From positions 107,795-171,794 of the forward strand of contig CAMCTJ010000004.1 in NCBI GenBank assembly GCA_945878405.1: a stretch of DNA of 64,000 nucleotides, given 5' to 3'. Positions 24,804 to 34,145 of the stretch are shown in pieces. Made by a program: the position numbers and the translations under genes. The DNA comes from Bdellovibrio sp. ZAP7. Its GTDB lineage: Bacteria > Bdellovibrionota > FAC87 > UBA2466. The notes beneath the pieces are model-generated. The model was not told where the DNA came from. It was given only the letters and a program-made list of their open reading frames with translations, and ran no database searches. Each line of letters opens with the position of its first letter. Positions within the stretch are counted from its first letter, which is position 1.

Positions 24804-27212
24804 ATGACCGATAAGAAGTCGGGAGGATCGGCTCTTATCGTGCCTTATTGGAATTCACATTTTAAGAAACTTGGTGCTCTTTCCGGTGAGTTACTACAGT
24901 CTTTTGCTCGCGCCTACGAAGGCGACACGACCGAATTAGTAAAAGAAGGAAAGCAAAGTAGACGACAACTTGTTGCCCGATTGAGCTACTGTGCTGCTTT
25001 CGCTTTTTTAATTGCTTTTATTTTGGGCCGAAGTCATCAAAACCCCTTACCCAATCCGCTGCCACGACTAGGTGACTTTGCTGAAAAAAATCTGGTCTCT
25101 CCCTTAACAGTTGAAATAGAGCCCAGAGAGGCCTCTCCTCAGGAACGCGAAGCCCTCGCGAAAAAAGTACCACCCATTTTTGATTATGATGACAAAGTCA
25201 CACCCACTTGGATTAACAATTGGAAAAACGCTTTTCGAGTTATTAGAAGTGATTTCTATAAAACTCAGTCAAAGAAAATAGCCCCGACGCCCAATGAATT
25301 GGTCGTGACAAAGCTACTAGAAATTACCGGTGATCCCGTTTCTGCTCGTAGCCTGATTTTTTTGCATCAGAATGCTTTCAGTAAAGACTGTGAAGATACT
25401 TTTCTTAAAACTACCGCCTATCTAAAAGAGCGCTTTATTACAGAACTTGATTTATTCCCTTTGCATTACAACACCGGAATTTTAGTGCGCCAGTTGAATC
25501 AAAAACAACATGAAGTCCCGATACAAGATGTTTCAAAAGTATGGAGTCTCGAACAAGCCAGAGAGGTTGTTCTCCATGCCCCTCAACTGATCAAAGACGC
25601 TCCCAAAAAACTGAGTGGTCCGATTTCCTTGTTAGTCGCTGATCTGATTAAGCCTAATCTTCGCGCAAATCCCGTTCTCACCCATCAAAGGGTTGAGGCA
25701 TTTTTGGCAAGTTCTCGACCTCTTCTTGTGGCGCTAAAAGAAGGACAAGTGATTGTCGCGCAAGGCGAGCGCATTACTGAACAAAATCTTGAAGTACTGA
25801 GAGCGCTTCAGGAGCTCAGCTCCCCAGGCTCAAAATTAAAACGATTCTTTCTTACCTTTTTCATTTTCTTCATCTTTTTAAGTCTTTTGTTTAATATGGT
25901 TTTCTCACCAAAAAATTTTTGGAGTCTACCGCTTAAAGATTCGCTCTTATTCATGCTCTCCGTGACAGGATCACTGGCGCTTTTGAAGCTTTTTTATTTG
26001 GTTGGTCAAAGTCGTTTTTCAAATTTTATTGAAGGGTATGGACTTGAATATTTAATCCCTGTTGCGAGTGGGGGAATTATTATCACTCTTCTCATGGGAA
26101 AAACGGCCGCCTATACCTATGCGATGGGTATCAGCATCATGATTGGTTACATGTTGGACCAACATTTTTTCTTCTGTCTTTGGTGCCTGGTAGTAAATAT
26201 CACTTCGATCGAGTCTATTAAGAGCTACAAACAGCGATCAGATCTGTTGAAAACAGGTATCCTCGCCGGCACAGCTGGAACGGGTCTCGTTCTTGCGTTT
26301 ACTTTGATCAACATCATGGGATTTAGGAATCCCATTTGGTCTGAAATTCTCATTTGCGTCAGCCTATCCTTTTTGTCCGGACTCTTATCAGCAGGACTGG
26401 CGGGTCTTCTGATTCCCCTTTTGGAATCAGCCTTCGGTTACACGACTTCGCTGAAACTTTTAGAGCTTTCAAATTTCAATCATCCCTTGCTTCACAACCT
26501 CATGATGAAGGCTCCCGGAACTTACCACCACTCCGTTATCGTGGGGAGTTTAGCAGAGCTTGCAGCTGACAGAATTGGAGCCAATGCTTTATTAGCGAGG
26601 GTTTCAGCGTACTATCATGATATTGGCAAAATGACGAAACCCCTTTATTTCATCGAAAACCAGTCGCCGAATAATAACCCGCACGACCACTTGGCACCTC
26701 ATATGTCAGCAAAGATTCTCTTTGCCCATGTTAAAAACGGAGTCCGACTTGGAAAAGAACACAACCTTGGGGACTCAATCAATAACATCATCGAGCAGCA
26801 CCATGGAACCACGCTAGCGAATTATTTTTATAACAAAGCAAAATATTTAGCGACACAGGCTGAAGAGGGTCAACCACCCCAAGAAGGCGATTTTAAATAC
26901 CCAGGTCCAAAGCCACAATCTCGTGAGGCTGGCATCGTGATGATGGCAGATGCGTGTGAAGCAGCTACTCGTAGCATTGCAGATCCTACCCCTTCAAAAA
27001 TTCAAGCAATGGTTCAGAGCATTATTCAAAAACGATTCTTGGAAGAACAGTTCACCGACTGTGACCTCACTCAAAAAGAACTCAAAATAATCGAAGAGAC
27101 ATTCACTCGCACGTTAACTTCGCTTTATCACCACCGAATTGAATATCCCGGACAAAAGAATATCGTGGAGCCTGTCTCCGGTAGCTCTCAACCTCCTAAG
27201 CGAGTGGGTTAG
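24804..27212 (+). CDS. pgpH: 7TM-HD phosphohydrolase (PgpH-like)
   Basis: This protein of about 802 residues has an N-terminal membrane anchor near 55-75, a large extracytoplasmic 7TMR-HDED region (about 80-340), about seven helices at 350-560, and a C-terminal HD domain. The HD metal site includes the YHH stretch near 573-576, YYHDIGK near 602-608 and EQHHGT near 665. Relatives in Firmicutes (PgpH/YqfF) hydrolyse cyclic di-AMP. Whether that applies here is inference. ATG 24804 follows a terminator; GTG 24840 with GGGAGG 13 bases upstream is another candidate start. ybeY follows one base after the stop. Confidence 0.88.
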   Translation: MTDKKSGGSALIVPYWNSHFKKLGALSGELLQSFARAYEGDTTELVKEGKQSRRQLVARLSYCAAFAFLIAFILGRSHQNPLPNPLPRLGDFAEKNLVSPLTVEIEPREASPQEREALAKKVPPIFDYDDKVTPTWINNWKNAFRVIRSDFYKTQSKKIAPTPNELVVTKLLEITGDPVSARSLIFLHQNAFSKDCEDTFLKTTAYLKERFITELDLFPLHYNTGILVRQLNQKQHEVPIQDVSKVWSLEQAREVVLHAPQLIKDAPKKLSGPISLLVADLIKPNLRANPVLTHQRVEAFLASSRPLLVALKEGQVIVAQGERITEQNLEVLRALQELSSPGSKLKRFFLTFFIFFIFLSLLFNMVFSPKNFWSLPLKDSLLFMLSVTGSLALLKLFYLVGQSRFSNFIEGYGLEYLIPVASGGIIITLLMGKTAAYTYAMGISIMIGYMLDQHFFFCLWCLVVNITSIESIKSYKQRSDLLKTGILAGTAGTGLVLAFTLINIMGFRNPIWSEILICVSLSFLSGLLSAGLAGLLIPLLESAFGYTTSLKLLELSNFNHPLLHNLMMKAPGTYHHSVIVGSLAELAADRIGANALLARVSAYYHDIGKMTKPLYFIENQSPNNNPHDHLAPHMSAKILFAHVKNGVRLGKEHNLGDSINNIIEQHHGTTLANYFYNKAKYLATQAEEGQPPQEGDFKYPGPKPQSREAGIVMMADACEAATRSIADPTPSKIQAMVQSIIQKRFLEEQFTDCDLTQKELKIIEETFTRTLTSLYHHRIEYPGQKNIVEPVSGSSQPPKRVG

Positions 27213-27213
27213 T

Positions 27214-27702
27214 ATGCGAGTCACTGTGACTCTCTCCAGTTCTACTCCCCTTTCCAGTTTTTATGCCAGTCTTATTCGTCGAGCAATCAGACAAACTTTA
27301 AATCTCATCCCTAACAAAGCTAAAAACCCTCTTAAGAAACAAAAGGGGCGTCTGATTATTTCTGTAGCTCTGGTTGGTGAGCAGACAATAAAAAATCTCA
27401 ATCGCACTTACCGAAAAAAAGACAATCCTACCGATGTCCTATCATTTTCTCGCCTGGAAAATCTTCCCCCCAATCAGGCTCACGTCGAGATAGGAGACCT
27501 CATTATTTGTTTGCCGGTCGCAAAAAAACAGGCCAAAGAATACCAGCAGCCGCTAGGACGCGAATTAGAGCGTCTAACGGTCCACGGAACTCTTCATTTG
27601 TTTGGTTATGATCATGAAAAAAGCAAAAACGATGAGCGCATTATGTTTCGCCTACAAGACAAGATCCTCAACCAACTCTCCTCAAAGCATTTAAAAACTT
27701 AA
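27214..27702 (+). CDS. ybeY: Endoribonuclease YbeY (rRNA maturation factor)
   Basis: This 162-residue protein starts at ATG 27214, one base after the pgpH stop; an earlier in-frame ATG at 27139 lies within pgpH and is rejected. It has HGTLHLFGYDHE, giving the H-x3-H-x5-H zinc site, and the preceding RKKDNPTDVLSF motif that is diagnostic of YbeY. The enzyme takes part in 16S rRNA 3'-end processing and ribosome quality control. The PgpH-YbeY pair is a common arrangement. Confidence 0.93.
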   Translation: MRVTVTLSSSTPLSSFYASLIRRAIRQTLNLIPNKAKNPLKKQKGRLIISVALVGEQTIKNLNRTYRKKDNPTDVLSFSRLENLPPNQAHVEIGDLIICLPVAKKQAKEYQQPLGRELERLTVHGTLHLFGYDHEKSKNDERIMFRLQDKILNQLSSKHLKT

Positions 27703-27707
27703 TCTTC

Positions 27708-28913
27708 TTACTCTCTTATGGCTTCAATCGTGTTAAGCCGAGCTGCTTGAGCGGCGGGATAGGTAGTAGCTAAATAGATCAGGAGCGTCGCAACTCCATA
27801 TATCAAAGCAATCGAGAGCGGCCTTAATTCTACTGGGATACTTCTGTCGTAGTAAATTTCAGGAAGTTGATACATTGAAAAATACTTTACATATAAGATG
27901 AAAACCGCAGTTAACAAGGCTCCAATGGTCAATCCGACAGCTCCCATAAAGCCACCCTGCCAAAGAAAAATCCGTCGGATTTGTTTTTGGGTAGCTCCCA
28001 GAGCTCGCAAAATACCAATATTTTTTCGTTTGTGAGCTACATTCATCGTTAATGTGATCACGATGTTCATCACCGCGATCAGAATCGCAAACGAAAGAAT
28101 CATAAACATAGAATACTGTTCTAATTTTAGAGACTGAAACAAGGCAGAATTAAAGGTTTCCCAGCTTTTTGCCTCAAGTGTCGGTGGGATTTGTTTTTGA
28201 ATTTCCGCCAACACAACCGAAGTATCATCAAGCGAATCAACCCACACTTGCCACCCCGATATTTGATTCTCCCAACCCAAAAGTTCTTGTGCGTCTTCGA
28301 GGATCAGAAGTCCATATTGTTCATCAAATTCGTAGTGCCCAGATGAAAAGAGCCCTGAAATCATGAAAATTTGACTCTGTGGGACTAGTCCCAAAGCACC
28401 TGACTTCTCAAGGGGTGAAATAAGTCTCACTTGCTCACCGGACAGAAGTCCAAGTCTTTCTCCTAATTCACTGCCCATCATGATGGGAGCAACTCCCCCT
28501 TCACTTGTCGGCCATTTTCCGTCCTTTAACTTAAAATTAAGACCGGCCATTTCTTTTTCCGGAAGCGCCCAAATAACTACTCCCACACTCCGTTTATCAC
28601 TCCTTAAGATCATTTCATTTTGAATAAACGGGAGAACCCTTTTTACTTTTGATATTTTTTTTAATCCGTTTTCTAAGTCGTCTATACGAAAAATAGAACG
28701 GGCAGAATTTTTAGACTCGATAATAATGTGCGGATAGGCATTCAGAACTTTGCTCTTGAGGGAACTTTCAAAACCATACATCACTGACAATAAGGAACTC
28801 ATTGCCCCAACACCCACTCCAATTGCCAGCCAAGCAAAAAGGGTCATTGCACTAAAAGTACCCTTTTCCGTTCCTCGAAGCATAAAACGCCAAGCTATGA
28901 AACGGGTAACCAC
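27708..28913 (-). CDS. LolC/LolE-type ABC transporter permease
   Basis: This 401-residue protein has the FtsX/LolE layout: one N-terminal helix (about 25-48), a large periplasmic domain (about 50-265), then three helices near 270-295, 315-345 and 365-385. It matches LolC/E permeases that release lipoproteins from the inner membrane for LolA transfer. No ATPase (LolD) gene lies beside it, so it must pair with one elsewhere. A GTG start shares its G with the stop of the Pro-rich gene upstream. A MacB-type exporter permease is less likely given the fold. Confidence 0.85.
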   Translation of the reverse strand: MVTRFIAWRFMLRGTEKGTFSAMTLFAWLAIGVGVGAMSSLLSVMYGFESSLKSKVLNAYPHIIIESKNSARSIFRIDDLENGLKKISKVKRVLPFIQNEMILRSDKRSVGVVIWALPEKEMAGLNFKLKDGKWPTSEGGVAPIMMGSELGERLGLLSGEQVRLISPLEKSGALGLVPQSQIFMISGLFSSGHYEFDEQYGLLILEDAQELLGWENQISGWQVWVDSLDDTSVVLAEIQKQIPPTLEAKSWETFNSALFQSLKLEQYSMFMILSFAILIAVMNIVITLTMNVAHKRKNIGILRALGATQKQIRRIFLWQGGFMGAVGLTIGALLTAVFILYVKYFSMYQLPEIYYDRSIPVELRPLSIALIYGVATLLIYLATTYPAAQAARLNTIEAIRE

Positions 28914-29389
28914 TACTCTCCCACCTCAGGGTCTTGGAGCGATGGCGGAGGAATAAAGCCGCCAGATTCATCAAGCGGGGCGGGAGGTTCAAAAGGGGGC
29001 GGAACACCATCGCCATCAAAGTATTCTGGTTGCTCGCCCTCAGGAAAAGGCGCAATCGGAGGAGGAGGCGGAATAAATCCTGGAGGAGAACCCGGGTAGC
29101 TTTCATCCCCCATCGGCGGTTGGCCCATGACATCTTGAGGAACTGGCACTGGGGGCGAGGTTATGTAGGGTGGATTAACTTCATTGGGCCGTGAATTGGG
29201 AACTGTTCTGGCAGAGGGAATCCCTTGCGATGGCGGGGGAGCGCCAAACGGCTGCATGGGATTTGGCGAACCTACTGGAGCCATATCGGTCGTCGGATTC
29301 CCTGGCTCAGATGAAACTGGTTTTTTCCAAAGATAAAATGAGGCGAAAACAGCGAAAATAAATAATAAAAACCAACCCCAAGATTTCAT
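28913..29389 (-). CDS. Membrane-anchored proline-rich protein
   Basis: This 158-residue protein has an N-terminal hydrophobic anchor (about 3-22) and then a long disordered stretch rich in Pro, Gly, Glu and Asp, with repeated PPP clusters and PEG-like motifs. It has no recognisable domain. It is one base overlapped (TAGTG) with the LolC/E-type permease, suggesting coupled translation. The extended Pro-rich arm could span the periplasm, as TonB-type linkers do. Function unknown. Confidence 0.6.
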   Translation of the reverse strand: MKSWGWFLLFIFAVFASFYLWKKPVSSEPGNPTTDMAPVGSPNPMQPFGAPPPSQGIPSARTVPNSRPNEVNPPYITSPPVPVPQDVMGQPPMGDESYPGSPPGFIPPPPPIAPFPEGEQPEYFDGDGVPPPFEPPAPLDESGGFIPPPSLQDPEVGE

Positions 29390-29444
29390 GAACCTAACTA
29401 TAGGCGATTTCTTATCTAATGGGAATGATTTGAGAAAGGAAAAG

Positions 29445-29453
29445 TGCTATAGA
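29445..29453 (+). promoter_or_regulatory. Extended -10 box close to the lysRS start
   Basis: TGCTATAGA ends 9 bases before ATG 29463, giving a predicted 5' end only a few bases before the start codon. There is no Shine-Dalgarno-like sequence in between. A leaderless or nearly leaderless transcript is likely. Confidence 0.4.
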
Positions 29454-29462
29454 TAACCACCT

Positions 29463-31061
29463 ATGGAACAAACTTCATCAACTATCGATCTTCCAACCGT
29501 CCACTGGGCAGACCATGCGGCAGATGCCCTCATTGAAAAACACCCCGATAAAGAGACTTTGGTGTGTGCTTCTGGAATTTCTCCAAGTGGAGTCGTTCAT
29601 ATTGGCAATTTCCGGGAGGTTATCACCGTTGATTTTGTGGTTCGCGCTCTTAAAAACAAAAAAAGAAAAGTTCGTTTTATTTACAGTTGGGATGACTACG
29701 ATGCGCTTAGAAAAGTTCCGGCCAACCTTCCCAATCCTGAACTGATAGAAAAAAATCTCAGACGTCCACTTGCTGTAATTCCGGATCCTTTTGGAACGGA
29801 ATCATCTTATGCAAGACATTTTGAGAAACGTTTTGAGTCGGAAATAGCTCAATTGGGGATTCAGCCGAACTTTATTTATCAAAACGAACAATATCGTGCA
29901 TGTCGGTACAGCGACGGAATTCGACACGCTTTAAAAAACCAAGGAGCAATTGCCGGAATTCTTAACCGCTCACGAACAGAACCGTTACCGAGCAACTGGT
30001 CCTGCTTGAGTGTTTTCTGCAAAGAATGTGGAAAAGACACAACTGTAGTGATTTCTTTTGAAGAACCATCGAACGTTCACTACTCGTGTAAAACATGTAA
30101 AAAAACCTCTGTAATCAATTTCGAGAAAGAAGAAGGGGTCAAACTTCTCTGGAGAGTAGACTGGCCAATGAGATGGTCACACGAGCAAGTAGACTTCGAA
30201 CCCGGGGGAAAAGACCATTCCTCTCAAGGGGGTTCTTACGATACTGGCTGCGACATTATTCGTGAGATTTGGAAAAAGGAACCTCCCTTTTATGTTCAAT
30301 ATGACTTTGTTTTGGCGAAGGGCATTGGCTCCAAATTGTCATCTTCCTCAGGAAACTTGATAACTTTAGGCGAGGCACTTGATATCTACGAACCTGCGAT
30401 TATTCGCTATCTATTTGCGAGCAGAAAACCGAATTTAGATTTTTCAATTGCTTTCGATCTGGATGTTATGAAGGCCTACGACGATTTTGATCGTTGTGAG
30501 CGCATTTCCTTCGGAGTCGAAAAAGCCGAAGAAAAAAAGATAAATTACGAGAAAAGGATTTTTGAGCTTTCACGGGTGGAGACAACCCCATTACCTACAC
30601 AGATACCTAGTCAGTTTCCCTTCCGTCATCTTTGCAATATTCTCCAAATTCAGGAAGGGAACTTGGAAAAAACCAAGGAGTTTTATCTATCTCAGATTAC
30701 CTCCCCTATTGAAGAGCAGAGATTTTATTCTCGAGCTAAGAGAGCCTGGAAGTGGATTACGGAATATGCCCCTATAGAATTTAGGTTCACTTTGCAGTCG
30801 AACCCTTCAGTGAAAACTCAATTTCCAAAAGCCATGATGGAATTAATCACCGTCCTAAAAGAAGGGACTTTTTCTGAGAGTGAAGAAGCTTTGGGCAATA
30901 AGACCTGGGAAATTATGAAAGCTCATGGCATTGATGGAAAGACTTTTTTCAAAGACATCTACCAGATTCTGGTAGCAAAACCGAATGGGCCTAAACTTGC
31001 TTCGTTTCTTCTGGCTATTGGTCCGAAGCGAGCCGCGGGAATTTTGGAGAAGGCCCTCTAA
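29463..31061 (+). CDS. lysK: Lysyl-tRNA synthetase, class I
   Basis: This 532-residue protein belongs to class I LysRS, not the usual bacterial class II form. It has HIGN at 46-49 and a KLSSSSGN form of the KMSKS loop near 290. A CxxC...CxxC insert lies at about 186-217. It charges tRNA-Lys in the cytoplasm. Class I LysRS is typical of archaea and found in some bacteria. There is no second copy in this window. The start is clear, with the first in-frame ATG just after the -10 box. It converges with the ferredoxin gene with a 2-base gap. Confidence 0.92.
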   Translation: MEQTSSTIDLPTVHWADHAADALIEKHPDKETLVCASGISPSGVVHIGNFREVITVDFVVRALKNKKRKVRFIYSWDDYDALRKVPANLPNPELIEKNLRRPLAVIPDPFGTESSYARHFEKRFESEIAQLGIQPNFIYQNEQYRACRYSDGIRHALKNQGAIAGILNRSRTEPLPSNWSCLSVFCKECGKDTTVVISFEEPSNVHYSCKTCKKTSVINFEKEEGVKLLWRVDWPMRWSHEQVDFEPGGKDHSSQGGSYDTGCDIIREIWKKEPPFYVQYDFVLAKGIGSKLSSSSGNLITLGEALDIYEPAIIRYLFASRKPNLDFSIAFDLDVMKAYDDFDRCERISFGVEKAEEKKINYEKRIFELSRVETTPLPTQIPSQFPFRHLCNILQIQEGNLEKTKEFYLSQITSPIEEQRFYSRAKRAWKWITEYAPIEFRFTLQSNPSVKTQFPKAMMELITVLKEGTFSESEEALGNKTWEIMKAHGIDGKTFFKDIYQILVAKPNGPKLASFLLAIGPKRAAGILEKAL

Positions 31062-31063
31062 AC

Positions 31064-31351
31064 TTACCAGTAACTAGTACTGACTGTGCAATCTCCATAA
31101 ACATGAACCATACAGCTGATCCGTTCAGCAGGATCTCGTTTGTCTCGAGCTAAAAGTTTTCTTTCGTGCTCAGTGGGAGCGTTCAGTTTTTCTGGCCCTG
31201 AATGAATCTTCATAACGCACTTTCCGCATACGGCTTCTGCACTGCAAGAAGACGCGACCGGTAAACCAGCCCTGCACGCCGCATCAAACAGCATGGTTCC
31301 AGAGGGAATCTCTATCATACGACCACTTGGCAACAGAGTCACGATGGGCAT
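31064..31351 (-). CDS. 2Fe-2S ferredoxin
   Basis: This 95-residue protein has the plant-type ferredoxin cysteine set Cys36-x5-Cys42-x2-Cys45 and Cys80 with typical spacing. It transfers electrons in the cytoplasm, but no partner reductase or oxygenase lies near. It is divergent from the moxR gene at 31414. Function beyond electron transfer is not visible. Confidence 0.88.
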   Translation of the reverse strand: MPIVTLLPSGRMIEIPSGTMLFDAACRAGLPVASSCSAEAVCGKCVMKIHSGPEKLNAPTEHERKLLARDKRDPAERISCMVHVYGDCTVSTSYW

Positions 31352-31413
31352 ATCGAAAATCTCATAAATTAGTTAAACTTAAAGAATCTTACCTCTAAAC
31401 CAGAGAGTTCCCC

Positions 31414-32427
31414 ATGCAAACTTTGTCTGAATCCCAAAAAGCAGAGATTTCTCATGATGCTTTAGCTCTAAAAAATATCCTAACCGAAGTGGCTAAAGTA
31501 ATTGTCGGGCAAGAACATATGACCCGATGTTTGCTATTGGGACTGCTTACTGAAGGGCACGTCCTCCTCGAAGGATTGCCCGGATTAGCAAAAACTCTCG
31601 CCGTCAAAAGTCTCGCGTCTGCTGTCGAAGCCCGTTTCCAACGTATCCAGTTCACTCCTGACCTCTTGCCTAGCGATCTGATTGGTACCGTTATCTACCG
31701 ACATGAAACCCATGAGTTCACGCCAAAGAAAGGGCCCATTTTCTCAAACTTAGTGCTGGCAGATGAAATCAACCGAGCTCCAGCAAAAGTTCAAAGTGCT
31801 CTTCTCGAAGCGATGGCTGAAAAGCAAGTTACCATTGGTGAAACAACCTACCGTTTAGACGAACCGTTTCTGGTTTTAGCCACTCAGAATCCAATCGAAC
31901 AAGAAGGCACCTATCCTCTCCCGGAAGCGCAATTGGACCGCTTCATGTTTAAAGTAAAAGTGGGATACCCGAAACGGGAAGATGAAAAACAAATCATTGA
32001 AAGAATGAGCTCTCAGGAAACTCCCCAGGTACAACAGGTGATGGCAACCTCTGAAATTCTTAGTATGAAAAAGAAATTAAATTGGATTTATTCTGACTCT
32101 CGGATCGATGAATATATCCTTCGCCTTGTTTTGTGTACTCGCAAGGAGATTTCAATCGATTCAGGAGAAGCAGAGCTTTCCAAATTAAAAGAACTGCGCG
32201 GCTTTATCCGAATCGGCGCTTCACCCAGAGCCTCACTTTTTCTCCACCGAGCTAGTCGAGCCAATGCTTTCCTAGACGGACGTACCTTTGTAACTCCAGA
32301 AGACGTAAAACAAGTCGCACACGAAGTACTACGACACCGTCTCATTTTAACTTTTGATGCAGAGGCTAGAGGTTTTGATAGCGATCAAATTGTGACCCAA
32401 CTTTTGTCAACAGTTACAATTCCCTAA
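31414..32427 (+). CDS. moxR: MoxR-type AAA+ ATPase
   Basis: This 337-residue protein has Walker A GLPGLAKT at 54-61, Walker B LVLADE at 113-118 and the family segments ATQNPIEQEGTYPLPEAQLDRF around 165-186. MoxR ATPases act as chaperone-like partners of VWA-domain proteins. It leads a six-gene cluster with DUF58 and Bat genes. The start at ATG 31414 has only a weak ribosome site. It is cytoplasmic. Confidence 0.93.
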   Translation: MQTLSESQKAEISHDALALKNILTEVAKVIVGQEHMTRCLLLGLLTEGHVLLEGLPGLAKTLAVKSLASAVEARFQRIQFTPDLLPSDLIGTVIYRHETHEFTPKKGPIFSNLVLADEINRAPAKVQSALLEAMAEKQVTIGETTYRLDEPFLVLATQNPIEQEGTYPLPEAQLDRFMFKVKVGYPKREDEKQIIERMSSQETPQVQQVMATSEILSMKKKLNWIYSDSRIDEYILRLVLCTRKEISIDSGEAELSKLKELRGFIRIGASPRASLFLHRASRANAFLDGRTFVTPEDVKQVAHEVLRHRLILTFDAEARGFDSDQIVTQLLSTVTIP

Positions 32428-32431
32428 ACTC

Positions 32432-33310
32432 ATGACCGGCCACTTTCATTTCCGACCCGAACTTCTCCACGCAATCGATTTAATCGAATTTCATTGTCGA
32501 CGACGTTTGCCATCCTCCTATATTGGAAGTCATGAAAGCACTTATCGTGGTTCGGGAATGCAGTTCAAAGAGTTTCGACCTTATGAAATGGGAGACGATC
32601 CTCGTCATATCAGTTGGACGACAACCGCAAAAACTGGAAAACCGACTTTAAAGCTCTATGAAGAGGAACGAGAAATAAACGTTTTTTTATTGGTAGATAC
32701 CAGCGGCTCGTCTCTTTTTGGATCCGGAGCCCGAAGAAAAATAGACATGTACTCCGAAGTGGCAGCCCTTCTAGCCATGGGATCTATCAAGTCCAATTAC
32801 CGAATAGGGTTTCTGTTTTTTGATAATGAGGTGCGCAACTTCATGCCGCCCACACGAAACAAAGAGGAAATACTTCAGTCTCTAAATTCTCTTTTAAACC
32901 TAGATCTCTCAAATAAAACGAGTGACCTCACACAGCCCCTCGCCTTCTGTCACAAAATACTGAACCACCGAAGCCTGGTTTTTATTATCTCCGATTTTTT
33001 ATTACCCTCATTTAAAGATCAACTATTACCTCTCAGTTCGAAGCATGAGGTAATTCTTCTACAAGGGTATGATGACTCGGAAAGACTCCTTTCTAATAGA
33101 GGAATCTCGGAGATTTGCGATCCGGAATCTGGAGATTTTTTTCTCTTGGATGCCGAATCACCTTTTTTTCGACAATCACTCACTTCATTTTATGCTAGGT
33201 TTACAAACCAACTCGAAGAGACTGCCAGCGTGTGTCAGGCAGACTTTCTACCACTAAGTGTACAGGATGATTACTTACAAAGACTGGTTCACTTTTTTAG
33301 TGCTCGTTAG
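32432..33310 (+). CDS. DUF58 protein
   Basis: This 292-residue protein has the DUF58 signature around 30-70 (GMQFKEFRPYEMGDDPRHISW-type segment) and a VWA-like fold with VDTSGS near 90-95. DUF58 proteins commonly follow MoxR and are thought to be part of the same chaperone system. It starts 4 bases after moxR and its 3' end overlaps the next gene by about 44 bases. Exact role unknown. Confidence 0.88.
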   Translation: MTGHFHFRPELLHAIDLIEFHCRRRLPSSYIGSHESTYRGSGMQFKEFRPYEMGDDPRHISWTTTAKTGKPTLKLYEEEREINVFLLVDTSGSSLFGSGARRKIDMYSEVAALLAMGSIKSNYRIGFLFFDNEVRNFMPPTRNKEEILQSLNSLLNLDLSNKTSDLTQPLAFCHKILNHRSLVFIISDFLLPSFKDQLLPLSSKHEVILLQGYDDSERLLSNRGISEICDPESGDFFLLDAESPFFRQSLTSFYARFTNQLEETASVCQADFLPLSVQDDYLQRLVHFFSAR

Positions 33311-34145
33311 CTGTGGGATCTCCCCTCAAGTCTGGGGATTCAGCTTCTCACTAAACAAGCGTTCAATTCAAATTGGCGAGGTCGCAGTTCTGAGCATTGT
33401 TCTTCCTAACACGAACCGATCGGACCGGCCTGTCATTGTTGACGATTTATTAGATCGGCATCCTCAACTTAAAGTCCTTGAACGCAACATGAGTCAAACG
33501 GACAACGGTATGACGATCACTTTTGAAATTACTGCCTATCAAGCAAGTGATTTTAGAATTCCACCGGTACAAGTAAAGTGGGGCCCTGATACTTTTTCGA
33601 CGGAGGCTTTGGATCTAACGGTCACTTCCTCAAGAACTCCCGACGACATGGAAATAAGATCCGATTTTGGCAAGCTCCGTCCTCCCTTTCCATGGCGAAA
33701 AGCTTATCTTGTTTTTCTTTCGGGTGTCGGCGCCCTTCTGGCGCTTTGGCTGTTACGGTGGAGCTTTTTGCGTATTCAATGGAGAAAGTTTTTTAGTTTC
33801 TTATATGGGAGACCTAAATTACCCTCTTTTGAAACTGATCGCATGTGGTTACGTAAGGAAGTCGCCAAATTTAGAGCAAAATTAAGAAGTGGACAAGCAG
33901 ATCCGGAACTGGTTGACCAGATTCTTTACACCTTAAAACTTTTTCTCCAAAAACAAACCGACACTATCGCTCCCGCTCTGACACGAATTGAACTTGAAAA
34001 CCAGCTTTCTGAAAGACACCTCAAACCCAAGACAAAGACCCTACTAGCCCAGGTGGATGATTTTAAATATCACCAAGCGGATAAAGCTGGAGCCCCACAA
34101 GTCGCAGAAGAGCTTTTAGCTCGAATAGAAAGTGAGTTTTTATGA
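33267..34145 (+). CDS. Bat-cluster membrane protein with N-terminal beta domain
   Basis: The second Met (33267) gives a 292-residue product; the Met at 33258 is an alternative. It has a signal-like N-terminus, a beta-rich extracytoplasmic domain (about 25-125), a transmembrane helix near 145-165 and a soluble helical tail. This layout resembles the short DUF4381-like or BatD-like partners found in Bat operons. It overlaps the DUF58 gene and is ATGA-overlapped with batA, so it is part of the operon. No enzyme motif is visible. Confidence 0.7.
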   Translation: MITYKDWFTFLVLVSCGISPQVWGFSFSLNKRSIQIGEVAVLSIVLPNTNRSDRPVIVDDLLDRHPQLKVLERNMSQTDNGMTITFEITAYQASDFRIPPVQVKWGPDTFSTEALDLTVTSSRTPDDMEIRSDFGKLRPPFPWRKAYLVFLSGVGALLALWLLRWSFLRIQWRKFFSFLYGRPKLPSFETDRMWLRKEVAKFRAKLRSGQADPELVDQILYTLKLFLQKQTDTIAPALTRIELENQLSERHLKPKTKTLLAQVDDFKYHQADKAGAPQVAEELLARIESEFL

